Counted from the stretch's first letter, positions 26,037 to 34,814 are shown. The stretch is DNA of 64,000 nt from Succinispira mobilis DSM 6222 (GCF_000384135.1 NZ_KB913028.1:1143351-1207350), one strand, 5' to 3'. Notes: generated by a model from the letters alone, not told the origin. Program-made: numbers and translations.

Positions 26037-27095
26037 ATGGAGTTAATGAGAAAAAAAATAAAACTGTTAGTTTTAAGCTTAACTGGTGAATGTAATTTTG
26101 CTTGCGTGTATTGTTATGCCTCGGAACATCAAAGCCAAAAGATGAGTTTTGAGACAGCAGTAGCGGCGATAAATTTAGCATATCAAGAAGGGGAAGAGCT
26201 AGTATTACAACTAAGCGGGGGAGAACCGCTTTTAGCTTTTGAACTTATTGAACAACTTATTACATATATAGAAGCCAAGCAGCTAAAAATAAAAGTACAA
26301 ATACAGACTAATGCGTCGCTACTTACAGATAAAATAGCTAAATTTCTCTATGCACATAAAGTTGCTATAGGCGTTAGTTTAGATGGGCGCGCGCCAGTGA
26401 ATAATAAATTGCGTAAGTTAAAAAATGGTTCTGGTGCAACAGCAACAATTTTAGCAGGTATTGAAGTACTGCGTAGAAATAATATTGCTACAGGTATAAC
26501 ATGTGTAGTTACAAGCGAAAATGTAAATGATTTATTAGGTATAATCGAGATGGCTTACTATTTGGGTAATGTTCGAAAAATTGGATTTGATTTATTGCGT
26601 GGCCAAGGCCGAGGCGAAATGCTAGCTCCAGCTAGTGCCAGAGAACTAGATATAATATTGCCAAAGGTATATGCACTTACAGAACAGTTACACAAACTTA
26701 CAGGAATAAAAATAACTATTGCACAGCTAGAGCGGGTAGCTACATTGAATAAAGGAATTGATGAATATTTTGGACATTGTTATGCAATGAATGGGAACGC
26801 GATTTTTGTAGATGCTGGCGGCGACATTTATGCGTGTTCATCTTTGGTAGGTAATCAAGATTTTTATTTGGGCAATGTTTATAAGGGACTTTGCACAGAA
26901 TTACAAGCGCAGGTTGAAGCAAAAATCCGAACTAGCATGAATTTTTGTGAAAGCTGTGCTAGCTTTAAGCTCTGTGGCGGTGGGTGTTTTGCTCGTTGGT
27001 ATGGAAGCGGTGATAAACAACTATATGAAGCAGAATGTGCTTTAAAAAAGCAGTCGATAAAAAAATTTTTAAGTAAAAAACAATTAAACACATGA
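26037..27095 (+). CDS. Radical SAM protein with SPASM-type C-terminus
   Basis: A 352-aa enzyme with the radical SAM cluster motif C19-x3-C23-x2-C26 (CNFACVYC), the SAM-binding GGEP segment, and a C-terminal cysteine-rich SPASM-like domain (FCESCASFKLCGGGCFARW) for auxiliary clusters. Such proteins usually mature peptides or act as anaerobic sulfatase-maturing-type enzymes; some act on small molecules. It closes the NifHDK-like operon. No candidate precursor peptide is seen next to it, so a role in modifying the tetrapyrrole or a protein of this system is possible. ATG at 26037 or 26046 could be the start. Confidence 0.85.
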   Translation: MELMRKKIKLLVLSLTGECNFACVYCYASEHQSQKMSFETAVAAINLAYQEGEELVLQLSGGEPLLAFELIEQLITYIEAKQLKIKVQIQTNASLLTDKIAKFLYAHKVAIGVSLDGRAPVNNKLRKLKNGSGATATILAGIEVLRRNNIATGITCVVTSENVNDLLGIIEMAYYLGNVRKIGFDLLRGQGRGEMLAPASARELDIILPKVYALTEQLHKLTGIKITIAQLERVATLNKGIDEYFGHCYAMNGNAIFVDAGGDIYACSSLVGNQDFYLGNVYKGLCTELQAQVEAKIRTSMNFCESCASFKLCGGGCFARWYGSGDKQLYEAECALKKQSIKKFLSKKQLNT

Positions 27096-27135
27096 AAAAA
27101 TCGCTTTATACTTTTTTAGTATAGAGCGATTTTTT
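27095..27135. terminator. Bidirectional terminator between convergent operons
   Basis: AAAAAATCGCTTTATACT pairs with AGTATAGAGCGATTTTTT, giving T-tracts on both strands. It ends the operon from 12821 and the minus-strand btuD gene. Confidence 0.88.
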
Positions 27136-27141
27136 GTGTGT

Positions 27142-27978
27142 TTAGCAAACTTGACAACAGATTTTTTTTAATAAACTATTTTTTTGATGTTGTGTAGTCG
27201 CAGTTATTTGTGTAGTTATTTCAATCCCACCGGTTACAGGGTTTTTATATAAGCGTAGAGGAACCTTATAGGCTTGGCTTAGATTTTCCTCTGTAATTAC
27301 ATGATCTGGTGTTCCATCAACTACAACTCCACCGTTGGCAACTAACAGTAACCGTGAACAATATTTGTAAGCTAAGTTAAGATCGTGCACAACCATTAAA
27401 ATTGTTTTGCCCGCGTGTGCTAGAGTTTTGCAAAAGCTAAAAATATCTTCTTGATAAACAATATCTAAGCCTGTAGTAGGTTCGTCTAAAAAAAGCAGTG
27501 GCGTTTGTTGGGCGAGAACCTTAGCGAGCAAAATACGTTGTTTTTGTCCTCCAGAAACTTTATCCATGGTAGTATCTTGATATTGAATAATTCCAGTATA
27601 TTGCATGCAAGATTCAACTATTTCTGCATCTTCAGGACGTTCTTGTTGCCACCATTTTAAATATGGATAGCGCCCAGCGGTAACAATTTCTTTTGCTGTA
27701 TAACCAAAGGTTATTTCGACATTTTGCTGTAAATAAGCTACTTTTTTAGAAAATTCCCGCGCTGACAATTTTTCCACTTCAATATTATCGATTTTAACAA
27801 TACCATTTTGAATGGGCAAAAGCCCACGAATTGTTTTTAAAAGCGTAGTTTTCCCAGCGCCATTAGGTCCTATTATGCCAATTATTTCACCTGGATCTAC
27901 TTTAAAATTAACATTTGTAAGTATTGGTTTACTTTTATAACCAGCCGCTAAGCTAGATACTTCTAAAATTTTATTCAT
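27142..27978 (-). CDS. btuD: BtuD-like ABC transporter ATPase
   Basis: A 278-aa ATPase with Walker A GPNGAGKTT (about 39), Q-loop YLQQNVEITFGYTA, signature VSGGQKQRI and Walker B LLFLDEPTTG. It resembles the ATPases of BtuCD/FhuC-type importers and should power BtuC (24996). AAGAGGAG precedes its ATG. The C-terminus ends in an unusual cysteine-rich tail (KKICCQVC). It lies downstream of the CbiR-like gene under a cobalamin riboswitch. Confidence 0.92.
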   Translation of the reverse strand: MNKILEVSSLAAGYKSKPILTNVNFKVDPGEIIGIIGPNGAGKTTLLKTIRGLLPIQNGIVKIDNIEVEKLSAREFSKKVAYLQQNVEITFGYTAKEIVTAGRYPYLKWWQQERPEDAEIVESCMQYTGIIQYQDTTMDKVSGGQKQRILLAKVLAQQTPLLFLDEPTTGLDIVYQEDIFSFCKTLAHAGKTILMVVHDLNLAYKYCSRLLLVANGGVVVDGTPDHVITEENLSQAYKVPLRLYKNPVTGGIEITTQITATTQHQKNSLLKKICCQVC

Positions 27979-27994
27979 AAACTTAAAACTCCTC

Positions 27995-28933
27995 TTATTT
28001 AAAAGCGTTACGTTGTATTTTAAGGAGACTACTCAATTCTTGAAAATCATTGTAATACAATTCATGAACTAAGTATTGGGGCTGTATTAGGTTAATAATT
28101 TTTTTTAGTTCAGAATTTTGACAAGGGCGATGTTGGTCTATTTGGGTTATATGCTTAAATATCGGGGTGTTATTGGGAAATTTTTTTTCAAAACTTTTAA
28201 CGTAATATCCAGAAAGCGAACAACTTAAATGTACACCTTTTATTTGCTTGCAGGTTTCACCTAGCTGCTCAAGAACACTTAGCGCGTAGGCATAAGCCTC
28301 TACTTCATTTTGTAACTCGCAATTAGTATTCAGCAAATGACCTAAGTCGAGCATTATTCCGGTATGAGGATGATTTATTTGCGCTAAAAAACTATCTACT
28401 TGTTCTTTATTTGTTAGACGCAAACCAGGCCACCAGAGATTTTCAAATAATACTAAAGTAGTTGCGGGAATAATCTCAGCTATGGAATTAAACAGTTCTG
28501 TTGTACAGGCTAAAACTTCAGCATCAGAATAGCGAAAGTTCAAGGTAAATGCTTCTTGATAATCAGCATTTGCCACATGCCATACAAGGTATTCAGGGTT
28601 TAAAGCTAAAGCTGCCCTTATGTGATCTTTGATATAAGCAAGCCAAGCTTCAGTAGAAGTGGCGTTCCCAAAGTAACTTATAAGATCTTGTTGACAAGCA
28701 AATTGCATTTTCAGAGCTTCAGTATTATTATTCCAAAAATCCATCCAGAACGGCCAATATTTTAAATGTATACCTAAAATTTTATCAAGCGAATTGCAGG
28801 GCAAAGCATCATTTTTGTAAAGCATTAATTCAATTCCGTTTAAATTTTCTGCTTGAAGATAAGCATTAATGTCTAATAGAGGTTTAGGATTATGACCATG
28901 GGGCAATTCACAATAGTTTATTAGTTCTTTCAT
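27995..28933 (-). CDS. cbiR: CbiR-like cobamide-remodelling hydrolase (TIM barrel)
   Basis: A 312-aa protein of the xylose-isomerase/AP-endonuclease-2 TIM-barrel type. Barrel-strand residues are visible: GIHLKYWPFWMDFW, YLVWHVANADY, LVLFENLWWPG, IMLDLGHLLN and IKGVHLSCSLSG, with His, Glu and Asp that could bind a metal. CbiR of Akkermansia belongs to this superfamily and opens the nucleotide loop of cobamides. The position directly behind a cobalamin riboswitch and before btuD makes the same role likely here. The start at 28933 has GAGGAA upstream. An unrelated sugar-isomerase role is the alternative, but less likely. Confidence 0.7.
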   Translation of the reverse strand: MKELINYCELPHGHNPKPLLDINAYLQAENLNGIELMLYKNDALPCNSLDKILGIHLKYWPFWMDFWNNNTEALKMQFACQQDLISYFGNATSTEAWLAYIKDHIRAALALNPEYLVWHVANADYQEAFTLNFRYSDAEVLACTTELFNSIAEIIPATTLVLFENLWWPGLRLTNKEQVDSFLAQINHPHTGIMLDLGHLLNTNCELQNEVEAYAYALSVLEQLGETCKQIKGVHLSCSLSGYYVKSFEKKFPNNTPIFKHITQIDQHRPCQNSELKKIINLIQPQYLVHELYYNDFQELSSLLKIQRNAFK

Positions 28934-28948
28934 ATATAATTCCTCTGA

Positions 28949-28985
28949 AAAAATAAAAACCACCAAACTAAAGATTTAGTAGGTG
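28949..28985 (-). terminator. Riboswitch terminator before cbiR-like gene
   Basis: On the minus strand CACC-T-ACTAAA pairs with TTTAGT-TT-GGTG, followed by GTTTTTATTTTTT. Confidence 0.8.
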
Positions 28986-29007
28986 ATTTAATGATGAAAT
29001 GTTTAAA

Positions 29008-29130
29008 TTACCACCTATCTCTCGTAGGTAAAAGTAATACACAAGATAGGTTTCCTGGCTTTACTAAGCTTTTTTAAGCTTAACAGTGGCGTGACCGCGT
29101 CGGCATAACCGAACTTACCTAAATTGAGTC
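29008..29130 (-). promoter_or_regulatory. Cobalamin riboswitch upstream of cbiR-btuD
   Basis: The minus strand carries GACGCGGTCACGCCACTGTTAA, AAGCCAGGAAACC and the hairpin CCTACGAGAGATAGG (about 29013-29027). The interval 28934-29304 holds this riboswitch, its terminator and promoter, and the divergent promoter region of the gene at 29305. Confidence 0.9.
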
Positions 29131-29156
29131 ATATTATTAAATTGTATCTGTTCTAG

Positions 29157-29185
29157 AGTATATTATAATAAATTGTTAATGTCAA
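29157..29185 (-). promoter_or_regulatory. Promoter for the cbiR-btuD riboswitch leader
   Basis: On the minus strand TTGACA (29180-29185), a 17-base spacer and TATACT (29157-29162) lie directly upstream of the aptamer. This is a normal sigma-70-type spacing, unlike the two MerR-type promoters. Confidence 0.7.
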
Positions 29186-29304
29186 ATATAGATATGGAAA
29201 TAAAATAATGTAATTTTTTGTAATTTATAATATAATTATGATTAAGATATTATAAATTAATAAATAATACCGACTCTGGAGAATTCCTTTAAGGAGTTGA
29301 TAGA

Positions 29305-30531
29305 ATGAATAGCATTCGCGAAATCCATGTAGCAAGACAGCCCATATTTGATCGAAATTTAAAAATATATGCGTATGAATTATTGTTTAGAAGTAATGCT
29401 CAGGATAATTTCAATGAAAACAGTGCAGATCAAGCAACGTATGATTTAGTTTCTAATACCTTTTTAGCATTAGGTTTTGAAACCTTAACTAAAGGCAAAA
29501 AAGCTTTTATCAATTTTACTGATAACTGTTTAAAAAATGACTTGCCTTTAATGTTACCACAAGACAAAGTAGTAGTAGAACTTTTAGAAAATATTGCACC
29601 AGATGATCAAGAAACTTATCAAATTTGTAAAAATTTAAAGGAAAAGGGCTATATGATTGTTTTAGATGATTTTATTATCACGGAAACACTCAATCCATTT
29701 GTAGAATTGGCTGATATTATAAAAATTGACTTTAAAACAACTTCACCACAACAGCAAGTGAAATTGATGAGAGCCTGTAAAAATTTAAATATAAACTGGT
29801 TAGCCGAAAAGGTAGAGACTTATGCCGAATTTAAAATTGCCGTAGAAATGGGTTATTCATATTTTCAAGGTTATTTTTTTTCCAAGCCTGTAATTGTATC
29901 TAGAAAAAGTATTCCTACTAATAAAATTATTTACATGCAAATTTTAAAAGAATTAAACAAAAAGCAAATTGATTTCTATAAACTTGAAGAGTTAATTAAA
30001 AATGATGTTTCTTTAACTTTTAAATTACTTAAATTCATTAATTCTTCATTTTTTGGGTTTAGATGTAAAATTAAATCTATAAAGCAGGTACTAGCATTAT
30101 TAGGGGAAGTTGAATTAGTTAAATGGCTATCAATTATTGCCTTGAAAAATATTGCAGAAGATAAACCAGGTGATTTAGTCGTGGAATCCTTAGTTAGAGC
30201 AAAGTTTCTAGAAAAACTAGCACAAGAACTGAAACCAGAATTAATGGCTCCAGCATTTTTAATGGGAATGTTTTCTTATATTGATGTTCTGTTAAACAGT
30301 ACTATGCAAGAAATACTTGAAGAAATAAATTTAGATAAAAGTATTCGTAATGTATTAATCGGTGAAGACAAAACCAGTATACTATTTTTATTACTAATGT
30401 TAGTGGAAAACTATGAAAAAGGTATTTGGGATAAATATTTTTATTATGCTAGTCGCTTAGGTATTAATGGCACTTATATAAGTGCGGTTTATCGAGAAGC
30501 GATTTTATGGGGAAATGATTTTGTAATATAG
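29305..30531 (+). CDS. EAL/HDOD-domain signalling protein (YuxH type)
   Basis: A 408-aa protein. The N-terminal half (about 6-200) is an EAL-type fold starting with ARQPIFDRNLKIYAYELLFR, in which the EAL signature itself reads ELL. INFTDN, VVELLEN, LDDF, IKIDF and AEKVE retain several metal-site residues. The C-terminal half is an HDOD domain (FKLLKFINSSFFGF). Such proteins are linked to c-di-GMP signalling, but many are catalytically inactive. AAGGAG precedes the ATG. It is monocistronic, with a strong terminator following, and is not obviously part of the B12 system. Confidence 0.87.
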   Translation: MNSIREIHVARQPIFDRNLKIYAYELLFRSNAQDNFNENSADQATYDLVSNTFLALGFETLTKGKKAFINFTDNCLKNDLPLMLPQDKVVVELLENIAPDDQETYQICKNLKEKGYMIVLDDFIITETLNPFVELADIIKIDFKTTSPQQQVKLMRACKNLNINWLAEKVETYAEFKIAVEMGYSYFQGYFFSKPVIVSRKSIPTNKIIYMQILKELNKKQIDFYKLEELIKNDVSLTFKLLKFINSSFFGFRCKIKSIKQVLALLGEVELVKWLSIIALKNIAEDKPGDLVVESLVRAKFLEKLAQELKPELMAPAFLMGMFSYIDVLLNSTMQEILEEINLDKSIRNVLIGEDKTSILFLLLMLVENYEKGIWDKYFYYASRLGINGTYISAVYREAILWGNDFVI

Positions 30532-30533
30532 TT

Positions 30534-30581
30534 CCAATAAACAGAAGCACTAATTTATAAATTAGTGCTTCTGTTTATTGG
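30534..30581. terminator. Bidirectional terminator
   Basis: A very long perfect hairpin (CCAATAAACAGAAGCACTAA and complement) between the convergent genes at 29305 and 30858. T-rich runs on both flanks are modest. Confidence 0.7.
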
Positions 30582-30591
30582 ATATTTATTG

Positions 30592-30858
30592 TTAAATTAT
30601 TTGATTAAGATATTCTTCTTTTAGATTTAGGTAAATTGTTTCACCGTATCTTGCTTTAATTTGTTGGTGGATACTTTCGCGCAAATTAGCTTGTTCTTTG
30701 GAAAACTCTCCCGGGTAAAAATTGTTTAACATTTTAGTAAAGGCCATAGCTTGACCATAATGGAAACAGACCAAACTGTCAACCTTGTTAGCATAACTAT
30801 CTGCAATTTGCAAAATGCTCTTTGTCAGTTCACTTTGAAAGCTAATATAAAAAGACAT
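30592..30858 (-). CDS. Small protein of unknown function (88 aa)
   Basis: AAGGAGG stands before the ATG at 30858, which supports translation. The protein is helical and soluble-looking (MSFYISFQSELTKSILQI at the start), with one cysteine and no signal peptide. I do not recognise a family. It is divergent from the riboswitch-controlled exbB operon and convergent with the EAL/HDOD gene. Confidence 0.7.
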   Translation of the reverse strand: MSFYISFQSELTKSILQIADSYANKVDSLVCFHYGQAMAFTKMLNNFYPGEFSKEQANLRESIHQQIKARYGETIYLNLKEEYLNQII

Positions 30859-30978
30859 TTTTAAAGCCTCCTTTAAATATAATATTTAGAAGGTAGTTTT
30901 GACTAAATAATAGCATATACTTTAAATAAAAACAAGCTAGTACGCCTATTAGAGAGCGACAACGTCAAAATAGTATTA

Positions 30979-31007
30979 TTGACACTTATATTTAACAATG
31001 CTATACT
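30979..31007 (+). promoter_or_regulatory. Promoter for exbB riboswitch leader
   Basis: TTGACA (30979-30984), 17-base spacer, TATACT (31002-31007), about 40 bases before the aptamer. Confidence 0.75.
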
Positions 31008-31047
31008 GAAGTGTAAATGTGAAACTAAAACTGAATAATATAAATTA

Positions 31048-31240
31048 TAGGTGCCCGTAAGGGCTTAATAGAAAAGTCCGGTAAAAACCGGCACGGTCCC
31101 GCCACTGTGATAGGGAGCGACTTTAAAGATACCACTGAGGAAACTTGGGAAGGTTAAAGAAGCGATGAACTAGAGTCAGGAGAACTACCCATAATTAATT
31201 ACCTTTGTACCTACGAGTGATAGGTGGTAATTGATAAAGG
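31048..31240 (+). promoter_or_regulatory. Cobalamin riboswitch upstream of exbB-exbD-tonB operon
   Basis: The aptamer shows GTGCCCGTAAGGGCTTAATAGAAAA, CCGGTAAAAACCGGCACGG, CCCGCCACTGTGA, AGTCAGGAGAACTACC and the hairpin CCTACGAGTGATAGG (31210-31224). It is longer than the others because of an extra arm after the B12 box. The interval 30859-31386 holds promoter, aptamer, terminator and the exbB ribosome site. Confidence 0.95.
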
Positions 31241-31281
31241 ATTTTTTAGGAATTCTTTTAATTTGCATAAACCACAATTAA

Positions 31282-31320
31282 CACCTTCTCGTAATATTAA
31301 TGAGAAGGTGTTTTATTTTT
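31282..31320 (+). terminator. Riboswitch terminator before exbB
   Basis: CACCTTCTC pairs with GAGAAGGTG and is followed by TTTTATTTTT. Confidence 0.88.
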
Positions 31321-31386
31321 GTTAGGATATCAAGGCAGGTATTTAGGAGAAGTTCACAAATTAATATGAAATTTTGGGGGATGAAC

Positions 31387-32007
31387 ATGAATTCAGTAAT
31401 GCAAACTTTGGAGTATTTTCACAAAGGTGGACTAGTAATGTATCCATTATTAGTTTGTTCAATGATAGTGATCGCAGTCGCGGTAGAAAGATGGCTTTAT
31501 TTTAAAAGTGTAGACTCTGGGAATGATTTTTCAGAAAGATTTTGTCAGTATTTGCGCAATAATGAGTGGGAGCAAGCTTTAACACTAGCAAGCAATACTG
31601 CAGGAGAAAATGCGAGAATTTTAGTTGCGAGTATGCAACGAGTGGAACAAGGCCAAAAAAATATTACTGCTTTTATGGAAAGTGAAGCATGTATGATAAT
31701 TGCCCGGTTGCGTTTTAGATTAAGCTACTTGGGCGTTATAGTAACAATGGCGCCATTATTGGGGTTATTAGGAACTATAGTAGGAATGATATCTTCGTTT
31801 AGTGTTTTTGATCTTCAAGCTGGACAACCAACAGCAATTACAGCAGGAATTGGCGAGGCACTAATTGCGACGGCTACAGGTATTTGTGTGGCAGTTTTAG
31901 CCTTAGTAGCCCATTCTTATTTTGCCCAACGCTTAGATTCAATGATTACTAATATTGAAGAATGTGGGAGTAAGTTAAATGAACAAATAGATAGAGGAGA
32001 TTTGTAG
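31387..32007 (+). CDS. exbB: ExbB/MotA-TolQ family proton channel protein
   Basis: About 206 aa with three membrane helices: MYPLLVCSMIVIAVAVERW near the N-terminus, then RLSYLGVIVTMAPLLGLLGTIVGMISSF and ITAGIGEALIATATGICVAVLAL, the last two carrying the family TolQ/ExbB signature. It uses the proton gradient to energise TonB. The start at 31387 is chosen because GGGGG lies six bases upstream; longer open frames begin inside the riboswitch terminator. exbD and tonB follow directly. Confidence 0.93.
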   Translation: MNSVMQTLEYFHKGGLVMYPLLVCSMIVIAVAVERWLYFKSVDSGNDFSERFCQYLRNNEWEQALTLASNTAGENARILVASMQRVEQGQKNITAFMESEACMIIARLRFRLSYLGVIVTMAPLLGLLGTIVGMISSFSVFDLQAGQPTAITAGIGEALIATATGICVAVLALVAHSYFAQRLDSMITNIEECGSKLNEQIDRGDL

Positions 32008-32009
32008 CT

Positions 32010-32417
32010 ATGAGACTAAGAGATCGCCGAATTATAAAGCCGCCTGAGCTAATGATAATTCCGATGATAGATATAATGTTTTTTTTATTAGTGTTTTTTA
32101 TGTTGGGAACTATGTATATGATTGAATTAAAAACTATTCCAATAAAATTACCCACAGCAACAAATACTACTTTAGAAGTGAAAAGCACTTTTTCCGTTAC
32201 CATGAAAGAAGATGGAAGTTTGTGGTTAGAAGATAAGAAAATAGATTTAAGCAACTTACTTATGCAAGCAAAAATTGAAAAAAATAATAATCCTAATTTT
32301 GCTATTATAATTAGAGCGGATAAAAATATTGATTATGGCAAGGTAGTAAAACTTTTAGATCAAATAAAAGGGGCAGGAATTACGCGTTTTGGATTAGCTA
32401 CAGATAGTGGGGTGTGA
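32010..32417 (+). CDS. exbD: ExbD/TolR family protein
   Basis: A 135-aa protein with a single N-terminal membrane helix containing the essential Asp (IPMIDIMFFLLVFFML) and a periplasmic domain ending in IIIRADKNIDYGKVVKLLDQIKGAGITRFGLAT. It is the usual partner of ExbB, two bases downstream of it. Confidence 0.93.
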   Translation: MRLRDRRIIKPPELMIIPMIDIMFFLLVFFMLGTMYMIELKTIPIKLPTATNTTLEVKSTFSVTMKEDGSLWLEDKKIDLSNLLMQAKIEKNNNPNFAIIIRADKNIDYGKVVKLLDQIKGAGITRFGLATDSGV

Positions 32418-32427
32418 ATAAAAAATT

Positions 32428-33192
<765 letters not shown>

Positions 33193-33205
33193 ACGCGAGG
33201 GAAAA

Positions 33206-34045
33206 ATGATTAAACTTCAAGAAGTAAATAAAAAATTTGCTCAAAATATCGCTGTAGACAATTTATCACTTCATATTAGACCAGCGGAGATATTTGGCTT
33301 ATTAGGCTCTAATGGAGCTGGAAAAACCACAACTATGCGAATTATGACTTTAATTAGTCAAATAAATTCGGGAAAAGTTTATATTGCTAATGAAGATATT
33401 TTCCAAAATCCCACTAAAATTAAGCCTTTAATTGGTGTGGTACCGCAACATTTTAGCTTGGAACATGAACTAACAGCGCGGGAAAACTTGATTTTGCATG
33501 CCCGCTTATACCATATAAATCCCTCAAAACAACAGGAAATTATTAATAGCACGCTAGAATTTATGGAACTAGAAGATCATGCAGATCGTTTAGTGAAAAA
33601 CTATTCTGGGGGCATGAAGCGGCGTCTAATGATAGGCGCTGCTTTAATGCATAATCCGAAAATTTTATTTCTTGACGAACCAACTGTAGGCTTAGATGCA
33701 CAGGTGCGAAGGAAAATTTGGGATAGTATTAGACTGAAAAATAAAGAGGGGATGACCATAGTTTTGACAACACACTATATTGAAGAAGCAGAGGAACTGT
33801 GCCAACGGGTGGCAATAATGCAACGCGGTAAGTTGCTAGCACTAGATGAAGTAGAACTATTAAAAAGTAAGTGCGGAAAGTATCTTGTTGAATGGTTCGA
33901 AAAAACACAAAGAAAAACTAAATTCTTTCAACATTTAAATGAGGCAAAATTATTTACAAGCAAATTAGACATGGAAAGTAGAATTAAAACCAGTAATCTA
34001 GAAGATGTATTCGTGGAATTAACAGGAAGAAAATTAAATGATTAG
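33206..34045 (+). CDS. ABC-2 type transporter ATPase
   Basis: A 279-aa ATPase with Walker A GSNGAGKTT, signature YSGGMKRRL and Walker B ILFLDEPTVGLD, of the DrrA/CcmA/NodI-like exporter class. GAGGG precedes the ATG. The membrane partner overlaps its end. As part of the riboswitch operon after tonB it is expected when B12 is scarce. The substrate is unknown; DUF-type exporters of this kind move lipids, drugs or small molecules. Confidence 0.9.
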   Translation: MIKLQEVNKKFAQNIAVDNLSLHIRPAEIFGLLGSNGAGKTTTMRIMTLISQINSGKVYIANEDIFQNPTKIKPLIGVVPQHFSLEHELTARENLILHARLYHINPSKQQEIINSTLEFMELEDHADRLVKNYSGGMKRRLMIGAALMHNPKILFLDEPTVGLDAQVRRKIWDSIRLKNKEGMTIVLTTHYIEEAEELCQRVAIMQRGKLLALDEVELLKSKCGKYLVEWFEKTQRKTKFFQHLNEAKLFTSKLDMESRIKTSNLEDVFVELTGRKLND

Positions 34046-34793
34046 AGAAATTACCTATGATATTTATACTATTTTGTGGCAAGACTGGATAAGTTTTAAA
34101 AAAAGCTTTTTAAAATTTTTATTATCACGCATGATTACACCTATCCTTTATATTGTTGCTTTTGGTTTTGGGCTAGGTAAAAATGTTAATTTAGGAACTG
34201 GCAATTATCTTGAATTTATTATTCCGGGGATGATTGCTTTAAACTCAATGAACATTGCTTATAATACAGTAGCTCATCCTTTAGCTATTTCACGCATTTA
34301 TTATAAGACTTTAGAAAACTTTTTAATTGCGCCAATTAATCCGCGCGCTATTATTATTGGCAAAATTTTAACAGGCGTATTTCGGGCCATTTTATCTAGT
34401 AGCATTATTTTGCTTATTGCCTTTGTACTAGATTTGAAATTGATTTTTGGCATAGGATTTTTTGCCGTGTTATTGCTTAATTCAGCAGTTTTTGCAGCTA
34501 TTGGCTTAGTGGTTGGCTTGAGAGTAATGAGCAGTGAAGAACTAAACAATTTTAGCTCGTATATCTTAATGCCGATGTCTTTTTTATGCGGAACATTTTT
34601 TAGTACGGAGGTGTTTCCTGCATATATAAAAAATTTAGTGGGCATTTTGCCTCTTACACCTGCAGCCAATCTTTTGCGTGCTCTAGCACAAGGTGAAAGT
34701 TATGATTATAAATTTATTTGCATATTAATAATTTATTTATTAATAACATCTGTGTATGCGCATAAATTGCTTCTGAAAAAAAGCAGAGAATAA
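34038..34793 (+). CDS. ABC-2 type transporter permease
   Basis: A 251-aa protein with about six membrane helices and the ABC2_membrane pattern (FIIPGMIALNSMNIAYNT, MSFLCGTFFSTEVFPAYI). It overlaps the ATPase gene by eight bases and forms a transporter with it. Confidence 0.9.
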   Translation: MIREITYDIYTILWQDWISFKKSFLKFLLSRMITPILYIVAFGFGLGKNVNLGTGNYLEFIIPGMIALNSMNIAYNTVAHPLAISRIYYKTLENFLIAPINPRAIIIGKILTGVFRAILSSSIILLIAFVLDLKLIFGIGFFAVLLLNSAVFAAIGLVVGLRVMSSEELNNFSSYILMPMSFLCGTFFSTEVFPAYIKNLVGILPLTPAANLLRALAQGESYDYKFICILIIYLLITSVYAHKLLLKKSRE

Positions 34794-34814
34794 AACAGAT
34801 AAAGGAAAATTTTA

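Noticed and set aside
30534-30581. Inverted repeat as the end of an insertion sequence
   Set aside because: It is a single perfect hairpin between convergent genes, with no transposase and no target duplication. A bidirectional terminator explains it.
31300-31386. N-terminal extension of ExbB
   Set aside because: The extension would begin within the riboswitch terminator and has no ribosome site. The ATG at 31387 follows GGGGG.
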